Part shown: one piece after another, positions 33,844 to 41,197 of the stretch | How the letters are laid out: each line of letters begins with the position of its first letter | Position numbering within the stretch: the first letter of the stretch is position 1 | Assembly: GCA_037147055.1 (NCBI GenBank) | Contig: JBAWVW010000001.1 | Coordinates: 62,001-126,000, forward strand | DNA length: 64,000 nucleotides | From: Casp-actino8 sp037147055 | Lineage (GTDB): Bacteria > Actinomycetota > Acidimicrobiia > Acidimicrobiales > Ilumatobacteraceae | Reading direction: 5' to 3' | Translations under genes and position numbers: made by a program | Notes under the pieces: generated by a model | What the model was told of the DNA's origin: nothing | Database searches by the model: none | The model's input: the letters and a program-made list of their open reading frames with translations, nothing else

Positions 33844-34905
33844 ATGAGTTCGTCGCAAACGCCTGTTGCCCCAGAGCATCGCTTCGCAAGCGATAACAAT
33901 GCCACGGTGCACCCCGTGGTGATGGAGGCTCTCAATCGAGCCAATGCTGCGCACGCCACTGCCTACGGCGACGATCCTTGGACCGCGCAGGCGCGCACGT
34001 CCTTTAGTGAACTTTTTGGACAACAGGTTGAGACCTTCATGGTTTGGAATGGCACAGGGGCCAATGTCTTGGCACTGGCCACAATGCTCTCCCCTGCTGG
34101 GGCAGTGATCTGCAGCGATTCAGCACACATCAATGTTGATGAGACGGGCGCCCCAGAACGTATTCTCGGAGCCAAACTCATTGACCTTCCAGCAATTGGC
34201 GGGAAAATTTCGCCAGATCAGGTGCGTTCCCAAGCACATGCATTAGGGGTCGTTCATCACGTTCAACCCAGCGTTTTATCCGTCACCCAAAGCACCGAAT
34301 GGGGAACGTTGTACTCCCCCACCGAGATTGCAAATCTTTGTGACGCGGCGCACTCAATGGGCATGACCGTCCATCTCGATGGAGCCAGAATCGCCAATGC
34401 CACAGCGGCATTGGGAGGCAACCAAGAGGCATTACGTTCCTTCACGGTTGACGCCGGCGTCGATGTTGTCTCTTTCGGCGGGGCCAAAAACGGAATCATG
34501 TACGGCGAGGCGGTGATCTATCTCAATCGTGAATTGGCTCGCTCCGCACCATTTGTACAAAAGCAAATCACTCAACTTCCCTCCAAAGTTCGCTTTATCT
34601 CGGCACAATTTTCAGCCCTACTGGCGGATGACCTGTGGCTCAAAAACGCGACTCACGCCAATGACATGGCAACTCAACTGTTTGAGCAGACGCGCCACCT
34701 CTCTGGAGTCGCCCTAGATCAGCCACCCGTAGTGAATAGCATTTTCCCTATCCTCTCCCCCGAGCAGATTGAGCCGTTACGTGAATGGTCCTTTTTCTAT
34801 GATTGGGATCCTCATGCCCACCAAGTGCGGTGGATGACCGCCTGGGATACCCGCCCTGAGGACTTGGATCGTTTTGTGGCAGGTCTCCGCCACTTCATTC
34901 ACTGA
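33844..34905 (+). CDS. ltaE: Low-specificity threonine aldolase
   Basis: PLP enzyme that cleaves threonine or allo-threonine to glycine and acetaldehyde. From the start used here it has 353 residues. Signatures: FASDNNATVHPVVMEAL, AYGDDPWTAQARTSFSELFG, FMVWNGTGANVLALA, MTVHLDGARIANATAALGG and VSFGGAKNGIMYGEAV with the cofactor lysine. Starts at 33766 and 33787 are also in frame; 33844 gives the family N-terminus, but the leading sequence may be transcribed or translated since 33766 lies in the palindrome. The product glycine links it loosely to the glycine cleavage genes. Confidence 0.9.
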   Translation: MSSSQTPVAPEHRFASDNNATVHPVVMEALNRANAAHATAYGDDPWTAQARTSFSELFGQQVETFMVWNGTGANVLALATMLSPAGAVICSDSAHINVDETGAPERILGAKLIDLPAIGGKISPDQVRSQAHALGVVHHVQPSVLSVTQSTEWGTLYSPTEIANLCDAAHSMGMTVHLDGARIANATAALGGNQEALRSFTVDAGVDVVSFGGAKNGIMYGEAVIYLNRELARSAPFVQKQITQLPSKVRFISAQFSALLADDLWLKNATHANDMATQLFEQTRHLSGVALDQPPVVNSIFPILSPEQIEPLREWSFFYDWDPHAHQVRWMTAWDTRPEDLDRFVAGLRHFIH

Positions 34906-34913
34906 GATTTTTA

Positions 34914-34942
34914 TTGACTCAGTGATTACTTAAGTCTAAACT
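34914..34942 (+). promoter_or_regulatory. Promoter of the whiB gene
   Basis: A -35 TTGACT (34914-34919) and a -10 TAAACT (34937-34942) are exactly 17 bases apart, giving a transcription start near 34949. This is the best matched sigma-70-type promoter in the window. It leaves a leader of about 70 bases before the GTG at 35019. Confidence 0.6.
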
Positions 34943-35018
34943 GATCATGTTGCAGCGTGAGTTTCGCAGCACATGGGGGAATTTTCTTAGGTCAAAAATA
35001 TCAATCTCGGGGGAACTT

Positions 35019-35321
35019 GTGGCTTATACCGAATTTTTAAATCATCGTCAGCAGACCGAAGATGATTGGATGGATGTCGGCGCATGCCGTGGCATGACTC
35101 ACCTATTTTTTCCGATGACTGCTGAACGGCCCCAAGCACGTGAGCGCCGTGAAGCTATGGCTCGCTTGGTCTGCGCCAGTTGTGAAGTACAAGATATGTG
35201 TCGAGATTTCGCTCGCGACAATCATGAGTATGGCCTCTGGGGTGGCGAGAGCGAAGATGAACGACATCAAGCCGGATTCCGCTTGATTGCACCGATCGGT
35301 ATTCGCGCCAACGTCAGTTGA
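35019..35321 (+). CDS. WhiB-family iron-sulfur transcription factor
   Basis: WhiB proteins carry a [4Fe-4S] cluster and bind sigma factors or DNA to control actinobacterial development and stress responses. From the GTG at 35019 the product has 100 residues, with the four cluster cysteines C23, C52, C55 and C61, then the LWGGESEDER turn. The GTG is preceded by GGGGGA at five bases; an in-frame ATG at 34947 lies at or before the predicted transcription start and adds 24 residues with no family match. A WhiB1-like class is likely from its size. It stands alone, with its own promoter. Confidence 0.9.
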   Translation: MAYTEFLNHRQQTEDDWMDVGACRGMTHLFFPMTAERPQARERREAMARLVCASCEVQDMCRDFARDNHEYGLWGGESEDERHQAGFRLIAPIGIRANVS

Positions 35322-35409
35322 CCTTCTACTTGTGCTGCTGAGTCAAAACCATCAGCACCCAACTCATTGAACATGTGTCAATACGACGACGAGATGATTC
35401 ACTAGAACT

Positions 35410-36297
35410 ATGAGTAACGGTTCGCATTCCTATGATGTCGTTGTCGTTGGAAGCTCAAACCTTGATTTGGTCGCGACCGTTGAGCGCTTTCCTGCACCAG
35501 GCGAAACTGTCCTCGGCACCCAGTTTGCAGAATACCCAGGGGGCAAGGGTCTCAATCAGGCAGTGGCGTGTCGGAGGGCAGGGGCCGACACCGCCTTCAT
35601 CACTTGCCTCGGCAAGGACGACGCCGGCGACACCCTGCATCGTCTGATGATCCAAGAAGGCATCGCTGCCTATGTCACTGATGACGATGGACCAACTGGA
35701 CGAGCCTTAATCAATGTTGACGCTCAAGGAGAAAATTCAATCGTTGTTGTGCCAGGAGCCAATGCACATCTTTCACTCAGCGTGGTTGATGCGCATCGCG
35801 ATCTCCTGCTCCGATCTCGAGTTCTTTTGTGCCAACTTGAGGTTCCATTAGCATCAGTCGAGTCTGCCCTAGCAATCGCCAAACTGGGTGGAGCACAAAC
35901 GGTGCTCAACCCAGCGCCAGCCTGCGAACTCAACCGATCAATTCTCCAACTATGCGATGTCATCATGCCAAATCAACATGAATTGGCCCTACTCGGTGGT
36001 GCATCAGCCTTACTCGATGCCGGCGTCACTATGGTCGTCATCACCTTGGGCGCCCGCGGAATCAAAATCATCACCGCTGAGGGCGAACGACAAATTCCCC
36101 CATTTGCAGTTCGAGCAATAGACACGACAGGAGCGGGTGACGCAGCGTGCGGTGCCCTCGCATGTGCTCTGGCTCAGGGATCAGATATCACCACTGCGGC
36201 GCGACGGGCTTCTGCTGCGGGAGCGCTGGCCGCGACGAAGCAAGGTGCTGTGACATCCTTGCCGACACTCTCGGAGATTGAATACCTCGTCAACTAA
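35410..36297 (+). CDS. rbsK: Ribokinase (PfkB family)
   Basis: Phosphorylates ribose, or a related sugar or nucleoside, with ATP. The 295 residues show VVGSSNLDLVATVERFPAPGET (about 12-33), YPGGKGLNQAVACRRAGADTAFITCLGKD (about 38-66), VVPGANAHL, LNPAPACELN, and the PfkB signature DTTGAGDAACGALACALAQG (about 238-257) with the catalytic aspartate. No ribose transporter is adjacent, so the source of substrate may be nucleoside salvage. It converges on prmA over a probable bidirectional terminator. Confidence 0.9.
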   Translation: MSNGSHSYDVVVVGSSNLDLVATVERFPAPGETVLGTQFAEYPGGKGLNQAVACRRAGADTAFITCLGKDDAGDTLHRLMIQEGIAAYVTDDDGPTGRALINVDAQGENSIVVVPGANAHLSLSVVDAHRDLLLRSRVLLCQLEVPLASVESALAIAKLGGAQTVLNPAPACELNRSILQLCDVIMPNQHELALLGGASALLDAGVTMVVITLGARGIKIITAEGERQIPPFAVRAIDTTGAGDAACGALACALAQGSDITTAARRASAAGALAATKQGAVTSLPTLSEIEYLVN

Positions 36298-36304
36298 GAG
36301 CTCA

Positions 36305-36330
36305 TCGTTTTCACTCGTGAGTAAAAACGA
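36305..36330. terminator. Bidirectional terminator hairpin between rbsK and prmA
   Basis: TCGTTTT (36305-36311) pairs with AAAACGA (36324-36330), and ACT pairs with AGT inside it around a CGTG loop, with one C-A mismatch. The A/T arms serve as T tracts in both directions. It lies between two converging genes and includes the prmA stop codon. Confidence 0.5.
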
Positions 36331-37159
36331 CCGCTGACCATTGCTCAAGATCGATGCGATCAATTTCTCGTAACGGTCGTAGCGACTCTGCCACATGTGC
36401 ATAGTTTTGCGTTAAAACCCCGCTGATAATCAGGACGCCAGAAAGGCTGACGAGTCGTCGCAATTGCTCACTGAGTTCAATAAGCACAGGAGCCAAAATG
36501 TTGGCCACGACAATCTGTACGGGTTCTCCAAACTGTGCGAGTGTGGCGGTGCTGACGTTCCAGCGATCGGCAACCCCATTGCGAACGGCATTGGCATGCG
36601 AGACTTCAATCGACGCAGCACTGATGTCAATTCCTCTAGCGCTGCGCGCTCCGAGCATCAGGGCTGTGATTCCGAGCACGCCACTGCCACATCCAACGTC
36701 TATGACGTCATCATCGACCCGCAAGTATTTTTCGATCGCTAACAAACTCGCCATCGTGGTCGGATGATCACCCATACCGAAGGTACTGCCCGGTTCGATG
36801 GAAACAATGAGAGCCTCTTGCGGTTTGTCCATCGTTGTCAGGATGTCATCAATGAGTGTCGCCTGCGACCACTGTGGGGCAACGAGGATACGTTTACCGA
36901 CGCGTACAGGTTTGGCAAAATGGCGCCATGCGTCACCCACGCTTTCGTCAACCTCACAAAAGGTCCATGTCGCCGACCACGACAAAGAATCTAATACTTG
37001 CGTCACGACTTCCCGATCATCGCCAAGCGATGTTTGTAAACGCACTTCGTGATCCGTGTCCCAGTGTTCTTCAATGGCTACAACCCCAAGTGACCACAGC
37101 ACATCACAAACCAACTCGACCTGCTCAGCAGTGGTCGAAACGATGATCGTCAAAGCCAT
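36311..37159 (-). CDS. prmA: Ribosomal protein L11 methyltransferase
   Basis: Methylates ribosomal protein L11. The product has 282 residues. An N-terminal substrate domain (LTIIVSTTAEQVELVCDVLWSLGVVAIEE) is followed by a SAM domain with PGSTFGMGDHPTTMASLLAIE (about 146-166), DVIDVGCGSGVLGITALMLGA (about 173-193) and VVANILAPVLIEL (about 240), all classic PrmA. The start at 37159 is set by this N-terminus; upstream in-frame codons lie inside the carbonic anhydrase gene. It follows that gene by four bases on the same strand. Confidence 0.9.
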   Translation of the reverse strand: MALTIIVSTTAEQVELVCDVLWSLGVVAIEEHWDTDHEVRLQTSLGDDREVVTQVLDSLSWSATWTFCEVDESVGDAWRHFAKPVRVGKRILVAPQWSQATLIDDILTTMDKPQEALIVSIEPGSTFGMGDHPTTMASLLAIEKYLRVDDDVIDVGCGSGVLGITALMLGARSARGIDISAASIEVSHANAVRNGVADRWNVSTATLAQFGEPVQIVVANILAPVLIELSEQLRRLVSLSGVLIISGVLTQNYAHVAESLRPLREIDRIDLEQWSAVVFTHE

Positions 37160-37163
37160 GCCC

Positions 37164-37682
37164 CTAATCAAGCCTCCGCAGATCTTTTTTATAGATCTCC
37201 GCTCGCGCAACATAAGATGCGGCACCCATAGCGATCTCCGCTGGTCGCGCCTTATCCAATTTGATAACTGCTGGCACTCCGACAGCGAGAGCACCACTCG
37301 GTACTTCAAGTCCATTCAGGAGAACTGCGTTGGCCGCGACCACAGCGCCAGATCGCACAACCACACGGTGCATCACGATTGAACCGTTACCCACCAGCGA
37401 ACGATCTTCAATCGTGCACCCTTCAAGATGGACCATATGACCAATCACGCAATCGTTGCCGACAACTGTTGGAAAAACATGGGTGGTGTGCAGCACCGAA
37501 CCGTCTTGGATTGACGTCCGCTCTCCGATAATGATCTCCCCATCATCTCCCCGCAGAACTGCCCCAGGCCATATCGAACTTTGAGCGCCAATGGACACCG
37601 ATCCTATGATCACGGCATCCGGGTGAACATAGGCATCGGGATGAATTTTTGGGGAACGTTCACCCAAGGCGTAAATCGGCAC
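37164..37682 (-). CDS. Gamma-class carbonic anhydrase family protein
   Basis: Left-handed beta-helix protein of 172 residues with hexapeptide repeats (IIGSVSIGAQSSIWPGAVLRGD, VIGHMVHLEGCTIEDRSLVGNGSIVMHR). Metal-binding histidines are present in VLHTTH (about 66-71) and VIGHMVHLEGC (about 80-90). Such proteins (PaaY/YrdA group) may be zinc or iron carbonic anhydrases or thioesterases; most are uncharacterised. It starts at a GTG with TAATTT at -12 to -7. The prmA gene follows four bases downstream. Confidence 0.88.
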   Translation of the reverse strand: MPIYALGERSPKIHPDAYVHPDAVIIGSVSIGAQSSIWPGAVLRGDDGEIIIGERTSIQDGSVLHTTHVFPTVVGNDCVIGHMVHLEGCTIEDRSLVGNGSIVMHRVVVRSGAVVAANAVLLNGLEVPSGALAVGVPAVIKLDKARPAEIAMGAASYVARAEIYKKDLRRLD

Positions 37683-37688
37683 GAGTGA

Positions 37689-37694
37689 AAATTA
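37689..37694 (-). promoter_or_regulatory. -10 box (TAATTT) for leaderless gamma-CA transcript
   Basis: TAATTT on the minus strand lies at -12 to -7 from the G of the GTG start at 37682. Confidence 0.45.
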
Positions 37695-37734
37695 GCACTT
37701 TCGCCCGCCCTATGGCACTGTTCATCCTTCCCGA

Positions 37735-37740
37735 TAGGGT
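37735..37740 (+). promoter_or_regulatory. -10 box (TAGGGT) for the Arg/Asp-rich protein gene
   Basis: TAGGGT would start transcription about two bases before the ATG at 37749, giving an almost leaderless RNA. It divides this gene from the diverging gamma-CA gene. Confidence 0.35.
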
Positions 37741-37748
37741 TGCTTCCC

Positions 37749-39224
37749 ATGTCTCGAAGGATTGAAATTGAGTTAACAAGTTCGCGCCCCGATGGTACTT
37801 GGACCTGGCGCGCCGCTGGCGCACGCGAGCCCAAGGGAATTTTGCAAGCAAGTATCATTCCACAGAATTCGAAAACAGGTGATCTTCTAAAAGTGGAAGC
37901 CGACTTCAATATTGACGGCATCACCATCGTGAGTGTTGTGCAAGGTCGCATCAAAGTTGACAAAGTAGAGACAATCGCTCTCAAAGGAAATGACAAGCCT
38001 TTTGAAGCCGTTACCCAGCAACTCGCACGAAAAGAAAAAAATGATCGTGGTGACCGTCGTGATCGTCCTAGTCGCGGCGACCGTCCTAGCCGTGATGGTG
38101 CACGTGGAGAGCGTCCCCCACGAGATGCTGCACGTGAAGGAACTGGCCCAGATCGCCGACCGCGCCGCGATGGTGCACCAACAACAGCGAGCGATAAGAC
38201 ACGGACGCCACGCCGTCCACATTTTGAAGCGCCTCCTGAATTACCTCAGCGTCCTCGCGCCAAGCGGCTCAAGCCACTCAATGTGAATCGTAAAGCTGTT
38301 CTGAGCGAACTGCCCGAAGAGCAGCGCTCAATTGCTGAGTTGGCTCTACAAGGAATGCAAACAGTGCGTCAACGCATCAAGGACGCCAATCTCGCTTTGG
38401 CCGAACAAGGCAAACCGATCATGCCAGAACAAGCTGTTGTGCAGATGGCGGAGAATCTTCTCCCCCGCCTACGAGTAGCAGAATGGCTTGACCGGGCACA
38501 ATCCGCCAAACGCGATTTGGCTGAACTCGATCTCGGTGATCTTCGGAGCGTCGTTTCTGCAGCATCTGACCCGTTGATTGAACGCTCAGAAAGTTGTCGC
38601 GAACTCATCGCCGAATTGCGCAGCGGTTTAACTGCTCGCGCCGAGCAGGATTATCAGAATTGGTTGCAAGACATTGAAGCGTCCCTTGGCGTTGGGCGTA
38701 TCGTTCGAGCCCTCAAACTCTCTGGTCAGCCACCAAAAGCAGGCGCAATCTTTCCTGACGAATTGGGTCGTCGCTTGGCAGTAGCCACGTCATTAAGTTT
38801 GGTTTCAGATGCACCGAATGAGCGTTGGATTGCCGTTTTGGAAGCCGTTGCCTTCGCTCCGATTCGTTCTCTCATCATTGTTACTTCGAAGCCTGACGAA
38901 CTTTCCGTTGAGTTGACGAAAACGGTGCAGCGTTTGAGTGCCCTCATTCCCCAGATCGCTCTTGCATTGGGTGTTGACGTCACATCGTCAAGCCACACTC
39001 CTAAACCCTTACGGGCCGTGCGGCCAATCGTCAAAAAGTTGCCTCCGAAACCACCCACAGCGCCTGTTGCTGCTACCTCAACGCCTACGCCTGAAGTGGC
39101 AGAAGCGGCCCATGAGTCTCCAGCCCAGCCAGAAGTCGAAATCGAAGGGGCCATCGAGAACGAGCAGACCCCAGCGGGCGCTGAAGTAGCCGACGACGCC
39201 GTCGTTGAACCCGTAGTTGACTGA
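37749..39224 (+). CDS. Hypothetical protein with an Arg/Asp-rich linker
   Basis: Large protein of 491 residues, function not recognised. An N-terminal domain (about 1-75), beginning MSRRIEIELTSSRPDG and containing GILQASIIPQ and IVSVVQGRIKV, looks like a small beta barrel of the OB/S1 type. Then come about 60 residues of RGD/RPSRD/RPPRD repeats (about 95-150), a helical domain (about 175-330, with NRKAVLSELPEEQRSIAELAL and RVAEWLDRAQSAKRDLAELD), a second globular part to about 420, and a Pro/Ala/Glu tail. The basic-acidic linker is typical of RNA-binding proteins. It stands alone, followed by an enoyl-CoA hydratase gene. Confidence 0.7.
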   Translation: MSRRIEIELTSSRPDGTWTWRAAGAREPKGILQASIIPQNSKTGDLLKVEADFNIDGITIVSVVQGRIKVDKVETIALKGNDKPFEAVTQQLARKEKNDRGDRRDRPSRGDRPSRDGARGERPPRDAAREGTGPDRRPRRDGAPTTASDKTRTPRRPHFEAPPELPQRPRAKRLKPLNVNRKAVLSELPEEQRSIAELALQGMQTVRQRIKDANLALAEQGKPIMPEQAVVQMAENLLPRLRVAEWLDRAQSAKRDLAELDLGDLRSVVSAASDPLIERSESCRELIAELRSGLTARAEQDYQNWLQDIEASLGVGRIVRALKLSGQPPKAGAIFPDELGRRLAVATSLSLVSDAPNERWIAVLEAVAFAPIRSLIIVTSKPDELSVELTKTVQRLSALIPQIALALGVDVTSSSHTPKPLRAVRPIVKKLPPKPPTAPVAATSTPTPEVAEAAHESPAQPEVEIEGAIENEQTPAGAEVADDAVVEPVVD

Positions 39225-39252
39225 CAGTTAGTAGGCGCACCTCTGGTGCAAC

Positions 39253-39258
39253 TACGGT
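39253..39258 (+). promoter_or_regulatory. -10 box (TACGGT) for enoyl-CoA hydratase gene
   Basis: TACGGT lies at -13 to -8 from the ATG at 39266, implying a leaderless or nearly leaderless transcript. Confidence 0.35.
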
Positions 39259-39265
39259 CAATGGT

Positions 39266-40051
39266 ATGAGCGACATCGTTACCTACAGCACCGACGGCCG
39301 CGTCGGAATTATCACACTGAATCGTCCAGATGCGCGCAACGCCATCAACGCTGACGTTGCCCAAGCAATGGAAGCGGCAATCGATCAACTTGAGGCCGAC
39401 GATGAAATCTGGGTAGGTATTTTGACTGCCAACACTGAAGGCCAAGAGCGCCCAGTATTTTGTGCTGGAGCCGACCTCAAGGCAATCAACTCTGGCCAGG
39501 CTGCTCACATCAGCACACGTCGTGGCGGTTTCGCCGGATTCGTCTACCGTGAACGCCGAAAGCCAATCATCGTGGCCGTTGATGGTCTCGCCACTGCGGG
39601 AGGATGCGAAATTGTTCTTGCGGCCGATCTTGTGATTGCTACGACTCGTTCATCATTCGGGTTAGCGGAAGTGAAACGTAATCTCATCGCTGGGGCGGGT
39701 GGACTATTCCGACTACCGCGAGCCATTGGTCAGGCCGCTGCGATGGAAATGATTTTGACGGGTGAACCCCTCCCCGCTGAACGGGCGTTCCAGCTAGGTC
39801 TCATCTCCCGCTTGGTTGCTCCAGGTGAAGCGATGAATGAGGCACGAAAATTAGCACTGCAGATAACAGCATGCGCGCCGTTGGCTGTGTACGCAAGTCG
39901 CAAGGTCGTATTGGCCGCGGCCTATCAGACAGATGAAGAACTGATTGACTTGACGAATCAAGAATTTGCCAAAGTGATGGCTTCTGGTGACACCAAAGAA
40001 GGTCTCACTGCATTCATCGAAAAGCGCGCACCAAACTGGACAGGTCAGTAA
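39266..40051 (+). CDS. Enoyl-CoA hydratase/isomerase family protein
   Basis: Crotonase-fold enzyme of 261 residues. It has GIITLNRPDARNAINADVAQAM (about 13-34), FCAGADLKAIN (oxyanion site, about 71-81), VDGLATAGGCEIVLAADLVIA (second oxyanion glycine, about 107-127) and FGLAEVKRNLIAGAGGLFRLPRAIG (about 132-156), where the two catalytic glutamates of hydratases would be sought. The glutamate in LAEVK is present; the other is less clear, so isomerase or another crotonase activity is possible. The last seven bases overlap the end of the converging acetyltransferase gene. Confidence 0.9.
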   Translation: MSDIVTYSTDGRVGIITLNRPDARNAINADVAQAMEAAIDQLEADDEIWVGILTANTEGQERPVFCAGADLKAINSGQAAHISTRRGGFAGFVYRERRKPIIVAVDGLATAGGCEIVLAADLVIATTRSSFGLAEVKRNLIAGAGGLFRLPRAIGQAAAMEMILTGEPLPAERAFQLGLISRLVAPGEAMNEARKLALQITACAPLAVYASRKVVLAAAYQTDEELIDLTNQEFAKVMASGDTKEGLTAFIEKRAPNWTGQ

Positions 40052-40515
40052 ATCTTCGACCCTAAAGGACGCGAAACAATAATATTTCGAGCGGTAATTC
40101 CAGCCCGTTCGTAGAGATTCTTCGTTTCACGATCACCTGGCAAAGCGTTTGCCTCAATCGCTACACATTCAGTCGCCATAGCAACTTTCATTGCCGCCGC
40201 TAAAAGCGCATCGCCAAAACCGAGTTGTCGGGCTTGCTCGACAACAAAAACTCGGTCCACGGTATAGACCATGCCGCGCCCCGCAATCGAGATCACAACA
40301 CCCCGCAAAAACCCAATCACAGCGCCGTCAATGTCACCGACAAAACACGTCTCCACAATGTCCTGCACAGCAAAAGTCTGTAAAGGGGCATGTTCTGCAA
40401 GCCACGCGATTCCTCCGCGTTGGTCCACTAACGCCAGCCGATACTGCTCATCCAACTCCAGCAAAATCTCAACATCCATGATGTGAGCGTGCCGAATATT
40501 TGGATCAATGCTCAT
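40045..40515 (-). CDS. GNAT-family acetyltransferase-like protein
   Basis: Protein of 156 residues with a GNAT-like pattern: a central beta strand ending in VDRVFVVEQARQLGFGDALLAAAMKVAM (about 86-113, the acetyl-CoA loop, degenerate in the Q/RxxGxG part), ECVAIEANALPGDRETKNLYERAGI (about 116-140) with the late Asn-Lys-x-Tyr region. The substrate is unknown. It converges with and overlaps the hydratase gene. Confidence 0.75.
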   Translation of the reverse strand: MSIDPNIRHAHIMDVEILLELDEQYRLALVDQRGGIAWLAEHAPLQTFAVQDIVETCFVGDIDGAVIGFLRGVVISIAGRGMVYTVDRVFVVEQARQLGFGDALLAAAMKVAMATECVAIEANALPGDRETKNLYERAGITARNIIVSRPLGSKIY

Positions 40516-40555
40516 GGATTCACGTCACCGCAATCCGCTTGTATTTTGCTTGTCA

Positions 40556-41071
40556 TCATGAAGGAAAGAGAGGACAGGCGTCATCACCGATTGGACACAT
40601 CGGCGCCCCTTTGCGAACCAAAAGAAAACACTGCGTACACATCCGCTCATCAGCTCGCTTTGGTTGAATGCCTGACTCGGGGTCGTTGGAGGCTTGGATA
40701 TCTTCCTCTTCCTCCTCGGCCTCTTCTTCATCATCTTCACTGCGACCCTTGACGGCGGCATCAAGAATCTTGGCTAGATCGGACTCAATATCGTCCTCAC
40801 CAAGCAAATCATCATCGTCATCATCTTCCTCTTCCTCGGCAGCAGCGGACTTCTTAGCTTTCTTAGCCTTCTTTTTCGAAAGCGCTGTTACAGGCTCGTC
40901 ATCTTCTTCGGCAGGTAGAGGCACCTCATCCTCGAGAGCACCATCATCAATCTCATCATCTAAATCACCGGAAAGCAGATCATCAGGATCCTCATCGACA
41001 TCCTCGCCCTCCTCGAGGAAACCCTCTGCGAGATCATCTGGGTCCACCACGTTGTCTTCTTCTGATGCCAT
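40556..41071 (-). CDS. Highly acidic protein with a DUF4193-like cysteine motif
   Basis: Protein of 171 residues. Roughly the first 130 are dominated by Asp and Glu, including runs of seven or eight acidic residues, broken by one Lys-rich patch (KKKAKKAKK). The last 35 residues contain PKRADERMCTQCFLLVRKG, then CPIGDDACPLF, a likely zinc site that resembles the end of the actinobacterial DUF4193 family (PK-x-A-D-E-x-x-C-x2-C-F-L-V). Family members are abundant in actinobacteria and their function is unknown. A strongly acidic front end of this length is unusual. Confidence 0.7.
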   Translation of the reverse strand: MASEEDNVVDPDDLAEGFLEEGEDVDEDPDDLLSGDLDDEIDDGALEDEVPLPAEEDDEPVTALSKKKAKKAKKSAAAEEEEDDDDDDLLGEDDIESDLAKILDAAVKGRSEDDEEEAEEEEEDIQASNDPESGIQPKRADERMCTQCFLLVRKGAPMCPIGDDACPLFPS

Positions 41072-41164
41072 TTTGTCACTAACTCCTAAAGTTGATTCGC
41101 CAAGAAAACGCGAGGCGAGCGCGGATAGTAGGCTTTTTTAGCCTGGTAACGATAAAAACGAAGG

Positions 41165-41178
41165 GTGACTCTCGTCAC
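41165..41178 (-). terminator. Possible terminator after the ThyX-like gene
   Basis: On the minus strand GTGAC-GAGA-GTCAC forms a 5-bp hairpin with a GNRA-type loop, and a T5 run follows at 41158-41154 after six bases. The short stem makes it a weak candidate. A second small hairpin AGGCT-T5-AGCCT is at 41130-41144. Confidence 0.3.
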
Positions 41179-41197
41179 AAGGTAACGCAATGTCTCT

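Noticed and set aside
34900..34924. CACTGA/TCAGTG hairpin after ltaE
   Set aside because: Six-base stem with a 13-base loop that overlaps the whiB -35; no T tract after it, so probably chance.
40668..41141. Open plus-strand frame coding a serine-rich protein
   Set aside because: It is the complement of the Asp/Glu codons (GAC/GAA/GAT) of the acidic minus-strand gene; no start context or family supports it.
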